Source of the DNA: Streptomyces sp. ATexAB-D23
GTDB taxonomy: Bacteria > Actinomycetota > Actinomycetes > Streptomycetales > Streptomycetaceae
DNA: 64,000 bases
Assembly (NCBI RefSeq): GCF_000373645.1
Contig: NZ_KB892024.1
Coordinates: 443,591-507,590, forward strand
Direction: 5' to 3'
Part shown: piece after piece, positions 26,166-34,778 of the stretch
Layout of the letters: each line of letters opens with the position of its first letter
Numbering within the stretch: position 1 is the stretch's first letter
Program-made: the position numbers and the translations under genes
Notes under the pieces: model-generated
Told to the model about the DNA's origin: nothing
Seen by the model: only the letters and a program-made list of their open reading frames with translations
Databases searched by the model: none

Positions 26166-26247
26166 GGCCCCGCTCCGCACCAGGACCTGGCGGAACGGGG
26201 ACCCGGCGGCGCACCCTCGTGAGGGGCCGGCGTCGTCCGGTGCCCCG

Positions 26248-28695
26248 TCACTCGGGGAGGCGGGGTCCGGTCCGTGCGATGACCGGCGGGCCCGCAGCGG
26301 TCGTGATCAGCGCCGCCGCGCAGAGGCCAGCGACGAGGGTGAGCCCGGCGGCGCCGAACAGGGCGCTGGTGCCGGTGCCTCCCCAGGCGGGGGCCCCGGC
26401 GCCGAACAAGGCGGCGCCGAGGGCCGTGCCCAGCTGGAGAGCGGTGGTGGCCACCGCCGCGGCACCGCCCCGGCCCCGGTCCGCCGCCCCCGCCACGGCG
26501 ATGGAGAACAGCGGCGCCATGGCCGTACCCAGGCCGAGTCCAGCCGGCACCGAGCCTGCCAGCACGAGGGCGAACGTCCCGCCGTTTCCGATGGCACCCA
26601 GGGGCAGCAGCCCGACGGCGGCCGGCAGCAGGCCCGCCGCGATCAGCTTTCGCGGCGCGACGCGTCGCAGGCTCGGGGCGATCCGGGTGGCACCGATGAC
26701 GAAGGCGATGCCCGCCGGCAGCACCGCCACACCGGCCGCTGCCGGCGAGAGGCCCGAGACGGGCCCCAGGACGAGCGTGAGCGCGGGAAAGAGCGCGAAC
26801 AGGCCCGCCGCGCCCAGACACAGCACCACCAGGCCGACGATCCGGTCCCGGTCGCGGGCGAACGCGCGGGCGGCGTGCGGAACGCCCGCAGCCGCGAGCA
26901 AGAGGACGCCGATGCCGAGCGGGCCCAGGAGCGAAGCGGCTGTCCAGCTGTGCGGGCGCGCCTCGTACAGCCCGTAGCTCGTGAGCAGGGCGCCCACGGA
27001 GCCGAGCAGCAGGCCCGGCGTCGTGAGCCCGCCCCGGCCGGGCCCCGTACGGTCCCGCACCCGGGTGGCGGCGACGACGAGGGCGGTCAGTACGAGGAGC
27101 ACGTCGGCGAACAGGCAGGTGCGCCAGCTCACGAACTCGGTCGTCACCGCGCCCCAGGTCAACCCCGCGGGCCAGCCGCCCACCGCGACCGCGGCGTAGA
27201 CACCGAGGGCCCGGCCGCGCTCCCCGGGCTCGGCGAAGCGGGCCGAGACCAGCGCGAGCACGGCGGGTGTCACCAGCGCGGCACCGGCGCCCTGCAGGGC
27301 AAGGGCCGCGATGAGTACGCCGGCGGTCGGGGCGAACGCGCCGACAACGGCGGCCACCGCCACCGCGGACAGCCCCGTCAAGAGCGTCCGCCGGCCGCCC
27401 ACCCGGTCCACGAGGTGTCCGCCGAGCAGCAACAGCGCGCCCAGGGCCACGCCGTAGGCGGTGAACAGCGAGTACGTGGTGCGCATGGCGAGGTCGCGGG
27501 CGAGGGAGGGGGCGGCCGCGTGCAGACTCGCGGCGTCGAGGACCACGACGAACTGTGCGAACACCGCGGCGGCCAGGCCCCGCCATCGGCGCGGATCCGG
27601 CGCCCGGCCCGGAGCGGACGCCGGACGAGCGGGGTCCCCGGCCGTGCCCGGGGGCGGACCGAAGGCGGGCGGGGCGCCGAGGTGCGCGGCGGCGGTGGGT
27701 GTGTACAGGTCCCGCGGGGAGACGGACGGCTGGAGCCGGCCGAGCCGTACGGGCGGGTTCGGCGGTGGCCCGTCCGGAGCGGGACTGGCCGGGGCCTGGG
27801 GTGCGAAGTCCAGCAACTGCGCGGCGTGGCGGCCCAGCTGGGCCAGGATCGCGCTCGGCAGCCAGACCTCGTCGGAGCCCGAGGCGGTCCGGTCGGCGAC
27901 CTCCTGGAGGGTGGGGCGCTCGGCCGGGTCCTTGGCGAGGCACGCGCCGACGAGATCCCGCAGCGACTCGGGGACCCCGGTCAGGTCCGCCGCTTCCTCG
28001 GCGACCCGGAACAGGTGGGCGTTGAGGCCGGTGTCCGCGGCACCGAACAGCAGCCGCCCCGTGGCGGCGTACACGAGGACCGCGCCCAGGCAGAACACAT
28101 CGCTGGCAGCGGTGAGTTCGAGGCCGCGCACTTGCTCGGGCGACATGAAGCCCGGGGACCCGATCAGCATGCCGGTGCGCGTGAGCAGGCTCTGCGGCGC
28201 GAGCGTGTCCATGGCCCGCGCGATCCCGAAGTCGATCACGCGCGGTCCGTCCACGGTCACCAGGACATTGGACGGTTTGAGGTCCCGGTGGATCAGGCCC
28301 GCGCCGTGCACCGCGGTCAGGGCGAGCGCGAGGCGGTGGGCCAGGACCCGCACGGAGTCCTCGGGCAACGGCCCGAAGTCACGTCCCACCACACGGGTCA
28401 GGTCGGGCCCGGGAACGTACTGCGTCGCCACCCAGGGAACGGCGGCGTCGGTGTCGGCGTCGAGCACGTCCGCGGTCCACTCGCCGCCCACCCGCCGGGC
28501 GGCGGCCACCTCGCGGGCGAACCGCCGGCGGAATTCCGGATGCTGGGCGTGCTCCGCCTGGACGACCTTGACCGCGACCGTGCGCCCGGCGTCCGAGCGC
28601 CCCAGGTACACCAGCCCCATCCCTCCCTCACCCAGCCGGGCGATCAGACGGTACGGGCCTATCCGGGCAGGGTCTTGGGGAGTCAGCTGATCCAC
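26248..28695 (-). CDS. Ser/Thr protein kinase fused to an MFS transporter
   Basis: 815-residue two-domain protein. Residues 13-270 are a Hanks-type kinase with an intact active site: Gly loop LGEGGMG (21-27), VAVK lysine 43, HRDLKPSN with Asp138, DFG with Asp155 and SPEQ in the activation segment. A Pro/Ala-rich linker (about 300-370) leads to an MFS domain of about 14 helices; motif A reads GGHLVDRVGGRR, and FVVVLDAASLHAAAPSL matches the DHA2 helix-1 signature. Start: GTG 28695 gives the common Streptomyces opening DQLTPQDPARIGPYRL; an ATG at 28731 adds 12 residues and cannot be excluded. Kinase and transporter share one frame with no break. Confidence 0.9.
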   Translation of the reverse strand: MDQLTPQDPARIGPYRLIARLGEGGMGLVYLGRSDAGRTVAVKVVQAEHAQHPEFRRRFAREVAAARRVGGEWTADVLDADTDAAVPWVATQYVPGPDLTRVVGRDFGPLPEDSVRVLAHRLALALTAVHGAGLIHRDLKPSNVLVTVDGPRVIDFGIARAMDTLAPQSLLTRTGMLIGSPGFMSPEQVRGLELTAASDVFCLGAVLVYAATGRLLFGAADTGLNAHLFRVAEEAADLTGVPESLRDLVGACLAKDPAERPTLQEVADRTASGSDEVWLPSAILAQLGRHAAQLLDFAPQAPASPAPDGPPPNPPVRLGRLQPSVSPRDLYTPTAAAHLGAPPAFGPPPGTAGDPARPASAPGRAPDPRRWRGLAAAVFAQFVVVLDAASLHAAAPSLARDLAMRTTYSLFTAYGVALGALLLLGGHLVDRVGGRRTLLTGLSAVAVAAVVGAFAPTAGVLIAALALQGAGAALVTPAVLALVSARFAEPGERGRALGVYAAVAVGGWPAGLTWGAVTTEFVSWRTCLFADVLLVLTALVVAATRVRDRTGPGRGGLTTPGLLLGSVGALLTSYGLYEARPHSWTAASLLGPLGIGVLLLAAAGVPHAARAFARDRDRIVGLVVLCLGAAGLFALFPALTLVLGPVSGLSPAAAGVAVLPAGIAFVIGATRIAPSLRRVAPRKLIAAGLLPAAVGLLPLGAIGNGGTFALVLAGSVPAGLGLGTAMAPLFSIAVAGAADRGRGGAAAVATTALQLGTALGAALFGAGAPAWGGTGTSALFGAAGLTLVAGLCAAALITTAAGPPVIARTGPRLPE

Positions 28696-28840
28696 GGCGG
28701 CACGGTAGCCCCATGGTTCCGGGGCAGTCATGGCACACGATGGCTTCCCCGCGCAAGGCTCACGAATGGATCCTTCGCTTCCGGTTCATGCCACGGGTAC
28801 GCGCCGCTGCGGCTCGGGCTCCCCGGCTCCGGCGGGCCTT

Positions 28841-28904
28841 CTCCGGGGCATACAGACTCCGGGGCATACGGACTCCGGGGCATACGGACTCCGGGGCATA
28901 CAGA
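28841..28904. repeat. Four 16-bp tandem repeats
   Basis: Exact register at 28841, 28857, 28873 and 28889, unit CTCCGGGGCATACRGA, varying only at one position. They lie between the kinase-MFS start and the tRNA-Phe terminator. Nothing coding seen between 28732 and 28915. Confidence 0.85.
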
Positions 28905-28915
28905 GGCATACAAAC

Positions 28916-28953
28916 GAGAACGTCCCGGACGGGATGCCGTCCGGGACGTTCTC
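28916..28953 (-). terminator. Terminator of the tRNA-Glu-Asp-Phe operon
   Basis: Perfect 17-bp stem GAGAACGTCCCGGACGG with a 4-nt loop, 7 nt past the tRNA-Phe 3' end. Confidence 0.88.
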
Positions 28954-28960
28954 ATGGTGG

Positions 28961-29034
28961 TGGCTGGGGCCGGGATCGAACCGGCGACCTATCGCTTTTC
29001 AGGCGATCGCTCGTACCAACTGAGCTACCCAGCC
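28961..29034 (-). tRNA. tRNA-Phe (anticodon GAA), copy B
   Basis: 74 nt, identical to copy A at 24050. Last gene of the leftward Glu-Asp-Phe cluster, 27 nt after tRNA-Asp. Confidence 0.96.
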
Positions 29035-29061
29035 ACGCAGTCCACCGAAGTGGGCTGCAAG

Positions 29062-29136
29062 CGGTCCTGACGGGATTTGAACCCGCGGCCTCCACCTTGA
29101 CAGGGTGGCGAGCACTCCTAACTGCTCCACAGGACC
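29062..29136 (-). tRNA. tRNA-Asp (anticodon GUC), copy B
   Basis: 75 nt, third identical copy in the window. Middle gene of the Glu-Asp-Phe cluster. Confidence 0.96.
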
Positions 29137-29174
29137 AAGAACTATGCAAAATGCCTACTGCATAGGGTGATGCG

Positions 29175-29247
29175 TGCCCCCAACGGGATTCGAACCCGTG
29201 CTACCGCCTTGAAAGGGCGGCGTCCTGGGCCACTAGACGATGAGGGC
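29175..29247 (-). tRNA. tRNA-Glu (anticodon UUC)
   Basis: 73 nt; acceptor GCCCTCA/TGGGGGC (one T-G wobble and one C-G at inner positions), anticodon stem CCGCC/GGCGG with loop CTTTCAA, T-loop TTCGAAT, A73, no CCA. First gene of the leftward cluster. The 183 bp upstream (29248-29430) hold its promoter and two copies of CCCCTGGAGGTT, but no gene. Confidence 0.96.
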
Positions 29248-29430
29248 AGAACTGCTGTTACAGCTTGCTTCCGCGTCTGTTACCACGAGGCCCGAGGGAA
29301 CGTGAGAAGCATGTGACTCCGCTTCCCCCTGGAGGTTCCGCTTCTTCCTTCACCCCTGGAGGTTTCAGAACGGTCAAGTCCCGACCGGCGCCCTTGGGCA
29401 CGTGGGAGACTGTACTACGGCGTTTCCGCG

Positions 29431-30936
29431 TCAGCCAAACCGAATAGGGGAGGGTGACGCGTCGGGGTGGCCGTCCGCCGGCAGATGACGGCTGACCTCA
29501 GCAGTCGTCAGCCCGAGACCGCCCAGGGTGATCTCGTCCCAGGCCTGGAGCCGGCGCGTGGAGCGGTCCAGATAGAGCACCGACGCGAGCACCTGTTCCG
29601 GCTTCTTGTTCTGTACGGCCCGCAGCCCGCCGCCGCCCGTGGACCCCTCCACCATCAGCCGGGTGCCGCCCTTCAGGACCTCGTTCTGCCGGTGGTGCAC
29701 ATGGCCGGCCAGGGCCAGCGGGACCTCGCCGTCCGTCTCCTTCGCCGCCTCCGGTTCGTGGGCGACGGCGATGTCCGCGGGCGTGCCGGACCGCTGCTGC
29801 TCGCGCAGGGCGGCGGCGAGCGTGCGGCCCGCCACGCGCTGGACGTCCTCGGACTGCTCGGGTCCCGTCCGGTCCGGGGTGAACTGCGGGTCCCCGACGC
29901 CGGCCACCCGCAGCCCGCCGACGGTGACGGTCCGGCCCTGGTCCAGGACGTGCACGTTCTTGAAGCGCTTCTTGTTCTCCAGGTACTTCTGCGTCACCGA
30001 CGAGTCGTGGTTCCCGCGCACCCAGACGTACGGGGCGCCGAGGTCGGCGATGGGGTCCAGGAAGCCGTTCTCGACGGCGGTGCCGTGGTCCATGGTGTCG
30101 CCCGAGTCGATGATCACGTCGATGTCGTACTGCTCGACGAGCGAGCCGATGATGTGCCACGCGGCCGGGTTGAGGTGGATGTCGGAGACGTGCAGGACGC
30201 GCAGGGTCGCCGGGTTCGGGCTGTAGACGGGGAGCGTCGACGTGGCGTCGTACAGCTTGGTGACGTTGGTGACCAGCCGGGCCAGCTCCTGCTGGTAGAC
30301 GTCGAAGTCCGTGACGATCGAGCGGGCGTCGCCGACGACGGAGGGGGCGCTGGAGAGCAGCCCGGAGAACTTGGGCTCCAGGACCGATTTGGGGTTCCAG
30401 GTGGCGTACGCGCCGACGCCGGACGCGGCCAGCAGCGCGAGGGCGAGTCCGCCGGCCGCCAGGGCCCGGCGCGGCCTGCGGTAGACGGCCAGGCCGAGCG
30501 CGGTCGCCCCGGTGACGACCGCCACGCAGGAGCGCAGGGCGAGCTCGCGGGTGCCGGACGCGACATCCGCGGTGACCTCGTCCTCCAGGCCCGACAGCCG
30601 TTCCGGATGCTGGACCAGGGCCTCGGAGCGGACCGGGTCGAGCCGGTCCACGTCGACGTCGAGCCGGACCGGGGCGTGGTGCGAGTCCAGCTCCAGGGCG
30701 CCGAGCGGCGAGACGTTGATCTTGGTGCCGCCGCTGAGCGAGGGCCGCAGGGTCATCGTCGTGTCCATCGGCCCCACGGGCGTACGGACGCTGCCGACGG
30801 CCAGCAGCCCCAGCCAGGCGCCGAACAGCACGACGACGACCAGGCCCAGCGCCCGGACGAAGGGGCGGGGCGAGGCGAGGGGCCCGCCGGTGGTGGGGCG
30901 GGTCGGCGGGCGGAGGAGGTGACGGGCGCGGGCCAT
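29431..30936 (-). CDS. Membrane-anchored metallophosphoesterase
   Basis: 501-residue calcineurin-like phosphoesterase. An N-terminal helix (ALGLVVVVLFGAWLGLLAV), a polar extracytoplasmic stretch of about 80 residues, then two closely spaced helices (ALRSCVAVVTGATALGLAVY; ALLAASGVGAYATW) precede the catalytic domain from about residue 235. The five metal-site blocks are present: HVSDIHLNP, IDSGDTMDHG, VRGNHDS, IAVAHEPEA and LAGHVHH. Substrate unknown; the site should face outside the cell if the helices are as read. ATG at 30936; divergent from the zincin gene by 95 bp. Confidence 0.9.
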   Translation of the reverse strand: MARARHLLRPPTRPTTGGPLASPRPFVRALGLVVVVLFGAWLGLLAVGSVRTPVGPMDTTMTLRPSLSGGTKINVSPLGALELDSHHAPVRLDVDVDRLDPVRSEALVQHPERLSGLEDEVTADVASGTRELALRSCVAVVTGATALGLAVYRRPRRALAAGGLALALLAASGVGAYATWNPKSVLEPKFSGLLSSAPSVVGDARSIVTDFDVYQQELARLVTNVTKLYDATSTLPVYSPNPATLRVLHVSDIHLNPAAWHIIGSLVEQYDIDVIIDSGDTMDHGTAVENGFLDPIADLGAPYVWVRGNHDSSVTQKYLENKKRFKNVHVLDQGRTVTVGGLRVAGVGDPQFTPDRTGPEQSEDVQRVAGRTLAAALREQQRSGTPADIAVAHEPEAAKETDGEVPLALAGHVHHRQNEVLKGGTRLMVEGSTGGGGLRAVQNKKPEQVLASVLYLDRSTRRLQAWDEITLGGLGLTTAEVSRHLPADGHPDASPSPIRFG

Positions 30937-31031
30937 TGGGTGCCTGTGCCCCGGGCCCGGGGTGGATATGCCCTTTCCGGGGGCTTTCCGGGGCCGAGGC
31001 GCGTGCGGTGCCCGTACGGGACAATGGCCGG

Positions 31032-31382
31032 GTGCTGGAGATGACGAGGGAAGCGTTCGAGGAACTGGTCGCCGAGGCGCTGGACCGGATTCCGCCGGAG
31101 CTGACCCGGCTGATGGACAACGTCGCGGTGTTCGTCGAGGACGAACCGGAATCCGACGATCCGGAACTGCTCGGTCTGTACGAGGGCACGCCGCTGACCG
31201 AGCGCGGTGAGTGGTACGCGGGCGTGCTCCCGGACCGGATCACCATCTACCGGGGGCCGACGCTGCGGATGTGCGAGACGCGCGAGGACGTCGTGGCCGA
31301 GACCGAGATCACGGTCGTCCATGAGATCGCCCACCACTTCGGCATCGACGACGAGAGGCTGCACGCGCTGGGCTACGGGTGA
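31032..31382 (+). CDS. Small metallopeptidase family (zincin) protein
   Basis: 116 residues, whole protein one minimal zincin domain. The zinc motif is VVHEIAHHFGIDDERL: His97, Glu98 and His101, with Asp106 in the position of a third ligand. The N-terminal half LVAEALDRIPPELTRLMDNV is typical of the small bacterial family (DUF1025-type). Physiological substrate unknown. The GTG at 31032 is chosen because it gives the family opening LEMTREAFEELV; an internal ATG at 31041 is possible. No strong ribosome site. Confidence 0.85.
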   Translation: MLEMTREAFEELVAEALDRIPPELTRLMDNVAVFVEDEPESDDPELLGLYEGTPLTERGEWYAGVLPDRITIYRGPTLRMCETREDVVAETEITVVHEIAHHFGIDDERLHALGYG

Positions 31383-31541
31383 GCCTCCGGGGGCCGTCAC
31401 CTGTGAACGAGGTGTGCGGACCGGCCGGGCGGGCGTGTCCCCGGCGGGTCGGCGGGAGTTGGGCACGGCACACCCGGCTCGTTCATGTCAGGAATGCCAG
31501 ACCGGCCGGCCCGTCCTCCCCGTGCCCCCGGAGGTGCCCCC

Positions 31542-32141
31542 GTGCGCCAGTTGCCCGTCCCCGTCCGCTGGGTGGCCGTCACCGCTGTGACGCTCGCCAC
31601 CTCCACCGGCTGTATGAGCGTCGGCTCCGACGGTGCGGAGCCCGTGTCCTCGCGGTCCGCCGACGAGAAGGGTGCCGCGGTCGAGCCGAACGGCACCACG
31701 GTGACGGGCACCGGCAGCTCCGGCGCGGGCGGCGCCGGGGCGCAGTCGCAGCGGCGGAGCGCCGGTCCGGGCGCCCCGAGCGCCTCCGCGCCACCGGCGG
31801 GGAAGCCCGCGGCCGAGGAGTCCCGGCCGGACGAGGACCGCGACCGGGCCGGCCGCCCGTCCGAGCCGGAGGCGTCGGCCGCCCCGGGGACGGGCGGGCA
31901 GCCAGAGCCCCCGGGCCCCTCCGACCCGGACCCGGGGCCGGACCCGGAGGACACCCCGCGGCCTCCGGACCCGCCGGAGCCCGAGCCGGAGCCATCGAAG
32001 CCCGATGAGCCCTCGGAGCCCGAGCAGCCGGCGCCCTCGGCGTCTCCGGCCGCGCAGTTCCGGACCGACGCGAGGGGGTGGCCGGAGGAGGTGGACATGC
32101 TGCGGACACCGGAGGCATCACCGCAGGCGGGACCCGCTTGA
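31542..32141 (+). CDS. Proline/glutamate-rich lipoprotein
   Basis: 199 residues. Signal peptide RQLPVPVRWVAVTAVTLAT with the cysteine in TSTGCMSVGS as likely lipid site. The rest is low complexity: Ser/Gly/Ala-rich, then a long Pro/Glu/Asp tract (PEPEPEPSKPDEPSEPEQPA). It probably spans the wall as an extended rod, with a short C-terminal segment ARGWPEEVDMLRTPEAS. No enzymatic domain. The GTG at 31542 has GGAGGTG 7 nt upstream. Confidence 0.75.
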   Translation: MRQLPVPVRWVAVTAVTLATSTGCMSVGSDGAEPVSSRSADEKGAAVEPNGTTVTGTGSSGAGGAGAQSQRRSAGPGAPSASAPPAGKPAAEESRPDEDRDRAGRPSEPEASAAPGTGGQPEPPGPSDPDPGPDPEDTPRPPDPPEPEPEPSKPDEPSEPEQPAPSASPAAQFRTDARGWPEEVDMLRTPEASPQAGPA

Positions 32142-32351
32142 GGGGCCGGCCGCAGGGAGGCGGTTTGCGCGATGTGGGGGAGGGTGCGTATGGTGGTAGA
32201 TCGTTTGATCCCATTGCCCGGCGCCGACACAGAAGAGCGCCGTGTGGCGCGTACTCTCCCTTGCCGTGGCTGGACCGCATTGAGGCGGTCGAAATTGCGA
32301 ATCACGGAGTTACGGGCGCGTGCCGAGACTCCGGAAGGTTTCGCATTTCGC

Positions 32352-34505
32352 ATGTCAATTTCCAGTTCTGACCACACCGTCATGCCCGAGCACGTCGAGA
32401 ACGACGAGCTCACCGAGGTCACCGCGGTCGCGGAGGCCGTCGTCGAGTCCGCCGCGTCCGAGGCCGAGGTCGCGGACGCCGAGCCGACCATCACCTTCGC
32501 CGACCTGGGCCTGCCCGAGGGCATCGTCCGCAAGCTCGCGCAGAACGGTGTGACCGCGCCCTTCCCGATCCAGGCGGCGACCATCCCGGACGCCCTGGCC
32601 GGCAAGGACATCCTCGGCCGTGGCCGTACCGGCTCCGGCAAGACCCTCTCCTTCGGTCTGCCGACCCTGTCCGCCCTGGCCGGCGGGCACACCGAGAAGA
32701 AGAAGCCCCGCGCGATCATCCTCACCCCGACCCGCGAGCTCGCGATGCAGGTCGCGGACGCGCTCCAGCCGTACGGCGACGTGCTCGGCCTGAAGATGAA
32801 GGTCGTCTGCGGCGGTACGTCGATGGGCAACCAGATCTACGCGCTGGAGCGCGGCGTCGACGTCCTCGTCGCCACCCCGGGCCGGCTGCGCGACATCATC
32901 AACCGGGGCGCCTGCTCCCTTTCGAGCGTCCAGGTCGCCGTCCTCGACGAGGCCGACCAGATGTCCGACCTGGGCTTCCTGCCCGAGGTCACCGAGCTGC
33001 TGGACCAGATCCCCGGCGGTGGCCAGCGCATGCTCTTCTCCGCCACCATGGAGAACGAGATCGGCACCCTGGTCAAGCGCTACCTGAGCAACCCGGTCAC
33101 CCACGAGGTCGACTCCGCCCAGGGCAACGTCTCGACCATGTCCCACCACGTCCTCGTCGTGAAGCCGAAGGACAAGGCGCCGGTCACCTCCGCCATCGCC
33201 GCCCGCAAGGGCCGCACCATCATCTTCGTCCGCACCCAGCTGGGCGCCGACCGCATCGCCGAGCAGCTCGTCGACGCGGGCGTCAAGGCGGACGCGCTGC
33301 ACGGCGGCATGACCCAGGGCGCGCGCACCCGCGTCCTGGAGGACTTCAAGAAGGGCTACGTCAACGCGCTCGTCGCGACCGACGTCGCCGCGCGCGGCAT
33401 CCACGTCGACGGCATCGACCTGGTCCTGAACGTGGACCCGGCCGGTGACCACAAGGACTACCTGCACCGCTCGGGCCGTACCGCCCGTGCCGGCAAGTCC
33501 GGGGTCGTCGTCTCGCTGGCCCTGCCGCACCAGCGTCGCCAGATCTTCCGCCTGATGGAGGACGCGGGCGTCGACGCCTCGCGCCACATCGTCCAGGGCG
33601 CGGGCGTCTTCGAGCCGGAGGTCGCCGAGATCACCGGCGCCCGCTCGCTCACCGAGGTCCAGGCCGACTCCGCGAACAACGCCGCCAAGCAGGCCGAGCG
33701 CGAGGCCGCCGAGCTGAGCAAGCAGCTGGAGCGCGTCCAGCGCCGTGCGGTGGAGCTCCGCGAGGAGGCCGGCCGTCTGGTCGCCCGCGCGGCGCGCGAG
33801 CGGGGCGACGACCCCGAGGCCGCCGTGGCCGAGGTCACCGCCGAGGCGGAGGCCGCCCTCGCGGCCGCCGCCGTGCCGGAGCAGCCGGCCGCGCGCGAGG
33901 AACGCCGCGACGAGCGGGGCAACTACGAGCGCCGCGACAACCGCGGTGGCTACCGGGGCAACGACCGCCGCGACGACCGTGTCGGCGAGCGCTCCGGCCG
34001 CCCCGCCGGCCAGAGCGGCTACCGGGGCAGCAGCGACCGCCCCTCGTTCCGCAGCAGCAACGACCGTCGTGACGACCGTCCCTCGGGCGGCTTCCGCTCG
34101 GGTGGTGGCGACCGTCGCGACGACCGTGGTGGCCGTTCCTTCGAGCGCCGCGACGAGCGTCCCTCGTTCAACCGTGACCGTCGTGACGACCGTCCCTCGG
34201 GCGGCTTCCGCTCGGGTGGCGGTGACCGTCGCGACGACCGTGGTGGCCGTTCCTTCGAGCGCCGCGACGAGCGTCCCTCGTTCAACCGTGACCGTCGTGA
34301 CGACCGTCCCTCGGGCGGCTTCCGCTCCGGCGGCGGCGACCGTCCGTTCAACCGTGACCGTCGTGACGACCGTCCCTCGGGCGGCTTCCGCTCCGGCGGC
34401 GGCGACCGCCCGACCGGCCGCCGCGACGACCACCGCTCGACCGGCACGAGCACCGGCTCCTTCGGCCGCCGCGACGACAAGCCGCGCTGGAAGCGCAACG
34501 GCTGA
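32352..34505 (+). CDS. DEAD-box ATP-dependent RNA helicase with RGG/RDD-rich tail
   Basis: 717 residues. The core (about 45-415) has all helicase motifs: GRTGSGKT, PTRELA, ATPGRL, DEAD (VLDEADQMSD), SAT, VATDVAARGIHVDG and HRSGRTARAG. A helical Ala/Glu-rich linker follows to about 530, then a 190-residue Arg/Asp/Gly-rich tail of near-identical repeats that probably binds RNA without specificity. Such proteins act in cold adaptation, ribosome assembly and RNA decay. The ATG at 32352 follows GGAAGG by 12 nt; an in-frame ATG at 32382 is an alternative. A 5' leader of about 200 bp precedes it. Confidence 0.94.
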   Translation: MSISSSDHTVMPEHVENDELTEVTAVAEAVVESAASEAEVADAEPTITFADLGLPEGIVRKLAQNGVTAPFPIQAATIPDALAGKDILGRGRTGSGKTLSFGLPTLSALAGGHTEKKKPRAIILTPTRELAMQVADALQPYGDVLGLKMKVVCGGTSMGNQIYALERGVDVLVATPGRLRDIINRGACSLSSVQVAVLDEADQMSDLGFLPEVTELLDQIPGGGQRMLFSATMENEIGTLVKRYLSNPVTHEVDSAQGNVSTMSHHVLVVKPKDKAPVTSAIAARKGRTIIFVRTQLGADRIAEQLVDAGVKADALHGGMTQGARTRVLEDFKKGYVNALVATDVAARGIHVDGIDLVLNVDPAGDHKDYLHRSGRTARAGKSGVVVSLALPHQRRQIFRLMEDAGVDASRHIVQGAGVFEPEVAEITGARSLTEVQADSANNAAKQAEREAAELSKQLERVQRRAVELREEAGRLVARAARERGDDPEAAVAEVTAEAEAALAAAAVPEQPAAREERRDERGNYERRDNRGGYRGNDRRDDRVGERSGRPAGQSGYRGSSDRPSFRSSNDRRDDRPSGGFRSGGGDRRDDRGGRSFERRDERPSFNRDRRDDRPSGGFRSGGGDRRDDRGGRSFERRDERPSFNRDRRDDRPSGGFRSGGGDRPFNRDRRDDRPSGGFRSGGGDRPTGRRDDHRSTGTSTGSFGRRDDKPRWKRNG
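34062..34424 (+). repeat. In-frame 114-bp tandem repeats in the helicase tail
   Basis: Two full units encode 38 residues beginning DRRDDRPSGGFRSGGGD, followed by two shorter units that keep DRRDDRPSGGFRSGGGDR. DNA identity between units is near complete, suggesting recent expansion by slippage or recombination. Confidence 0.85.
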
Positions 34506-34539
34506 GAGAGCGCTGAAGACCTGCTGAAGGTCTGTTGGG

Positions 34540-34570
34540 AGCGGGCCCGTCCTCCATGGACGGGCCCGCT
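34540..34570 (+). terminator. Terminator of the DEAD-box helicase gene
   Basis: 13-bp perfect stem AGCGGGCCCGTCC with a 5-nt loop followed by TTT, 35 bp beyond the stop. Confidence 0.88.
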
Positions 34571-34778
34571 TTCGCATGGGCCGGAAGAGGCCCGCCGACC
34601 TGCCTGGCCCGGCCCCTTTGAACGAGTTCGAAATGGGCGTTGGCGTGTCCGCGACTGCTGTTATGGTCACCGCATCTGCGCGGGGGTGGGTGCACGCGGC
34701 AACTGCCGCACCGCGAAGGCCGGATGTGTTCTCCGCCTGCCTCTCCCCGCGCCTTGTTCCTGGGGAGGGACCTTCAAC

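Noticed and set aside
24050..29247. Integrated plasmid or phage at the tRNA genes
   Set aside because: No integrase, excisionase or replication gene lies between the repeats; base composition looks like the surroundings.
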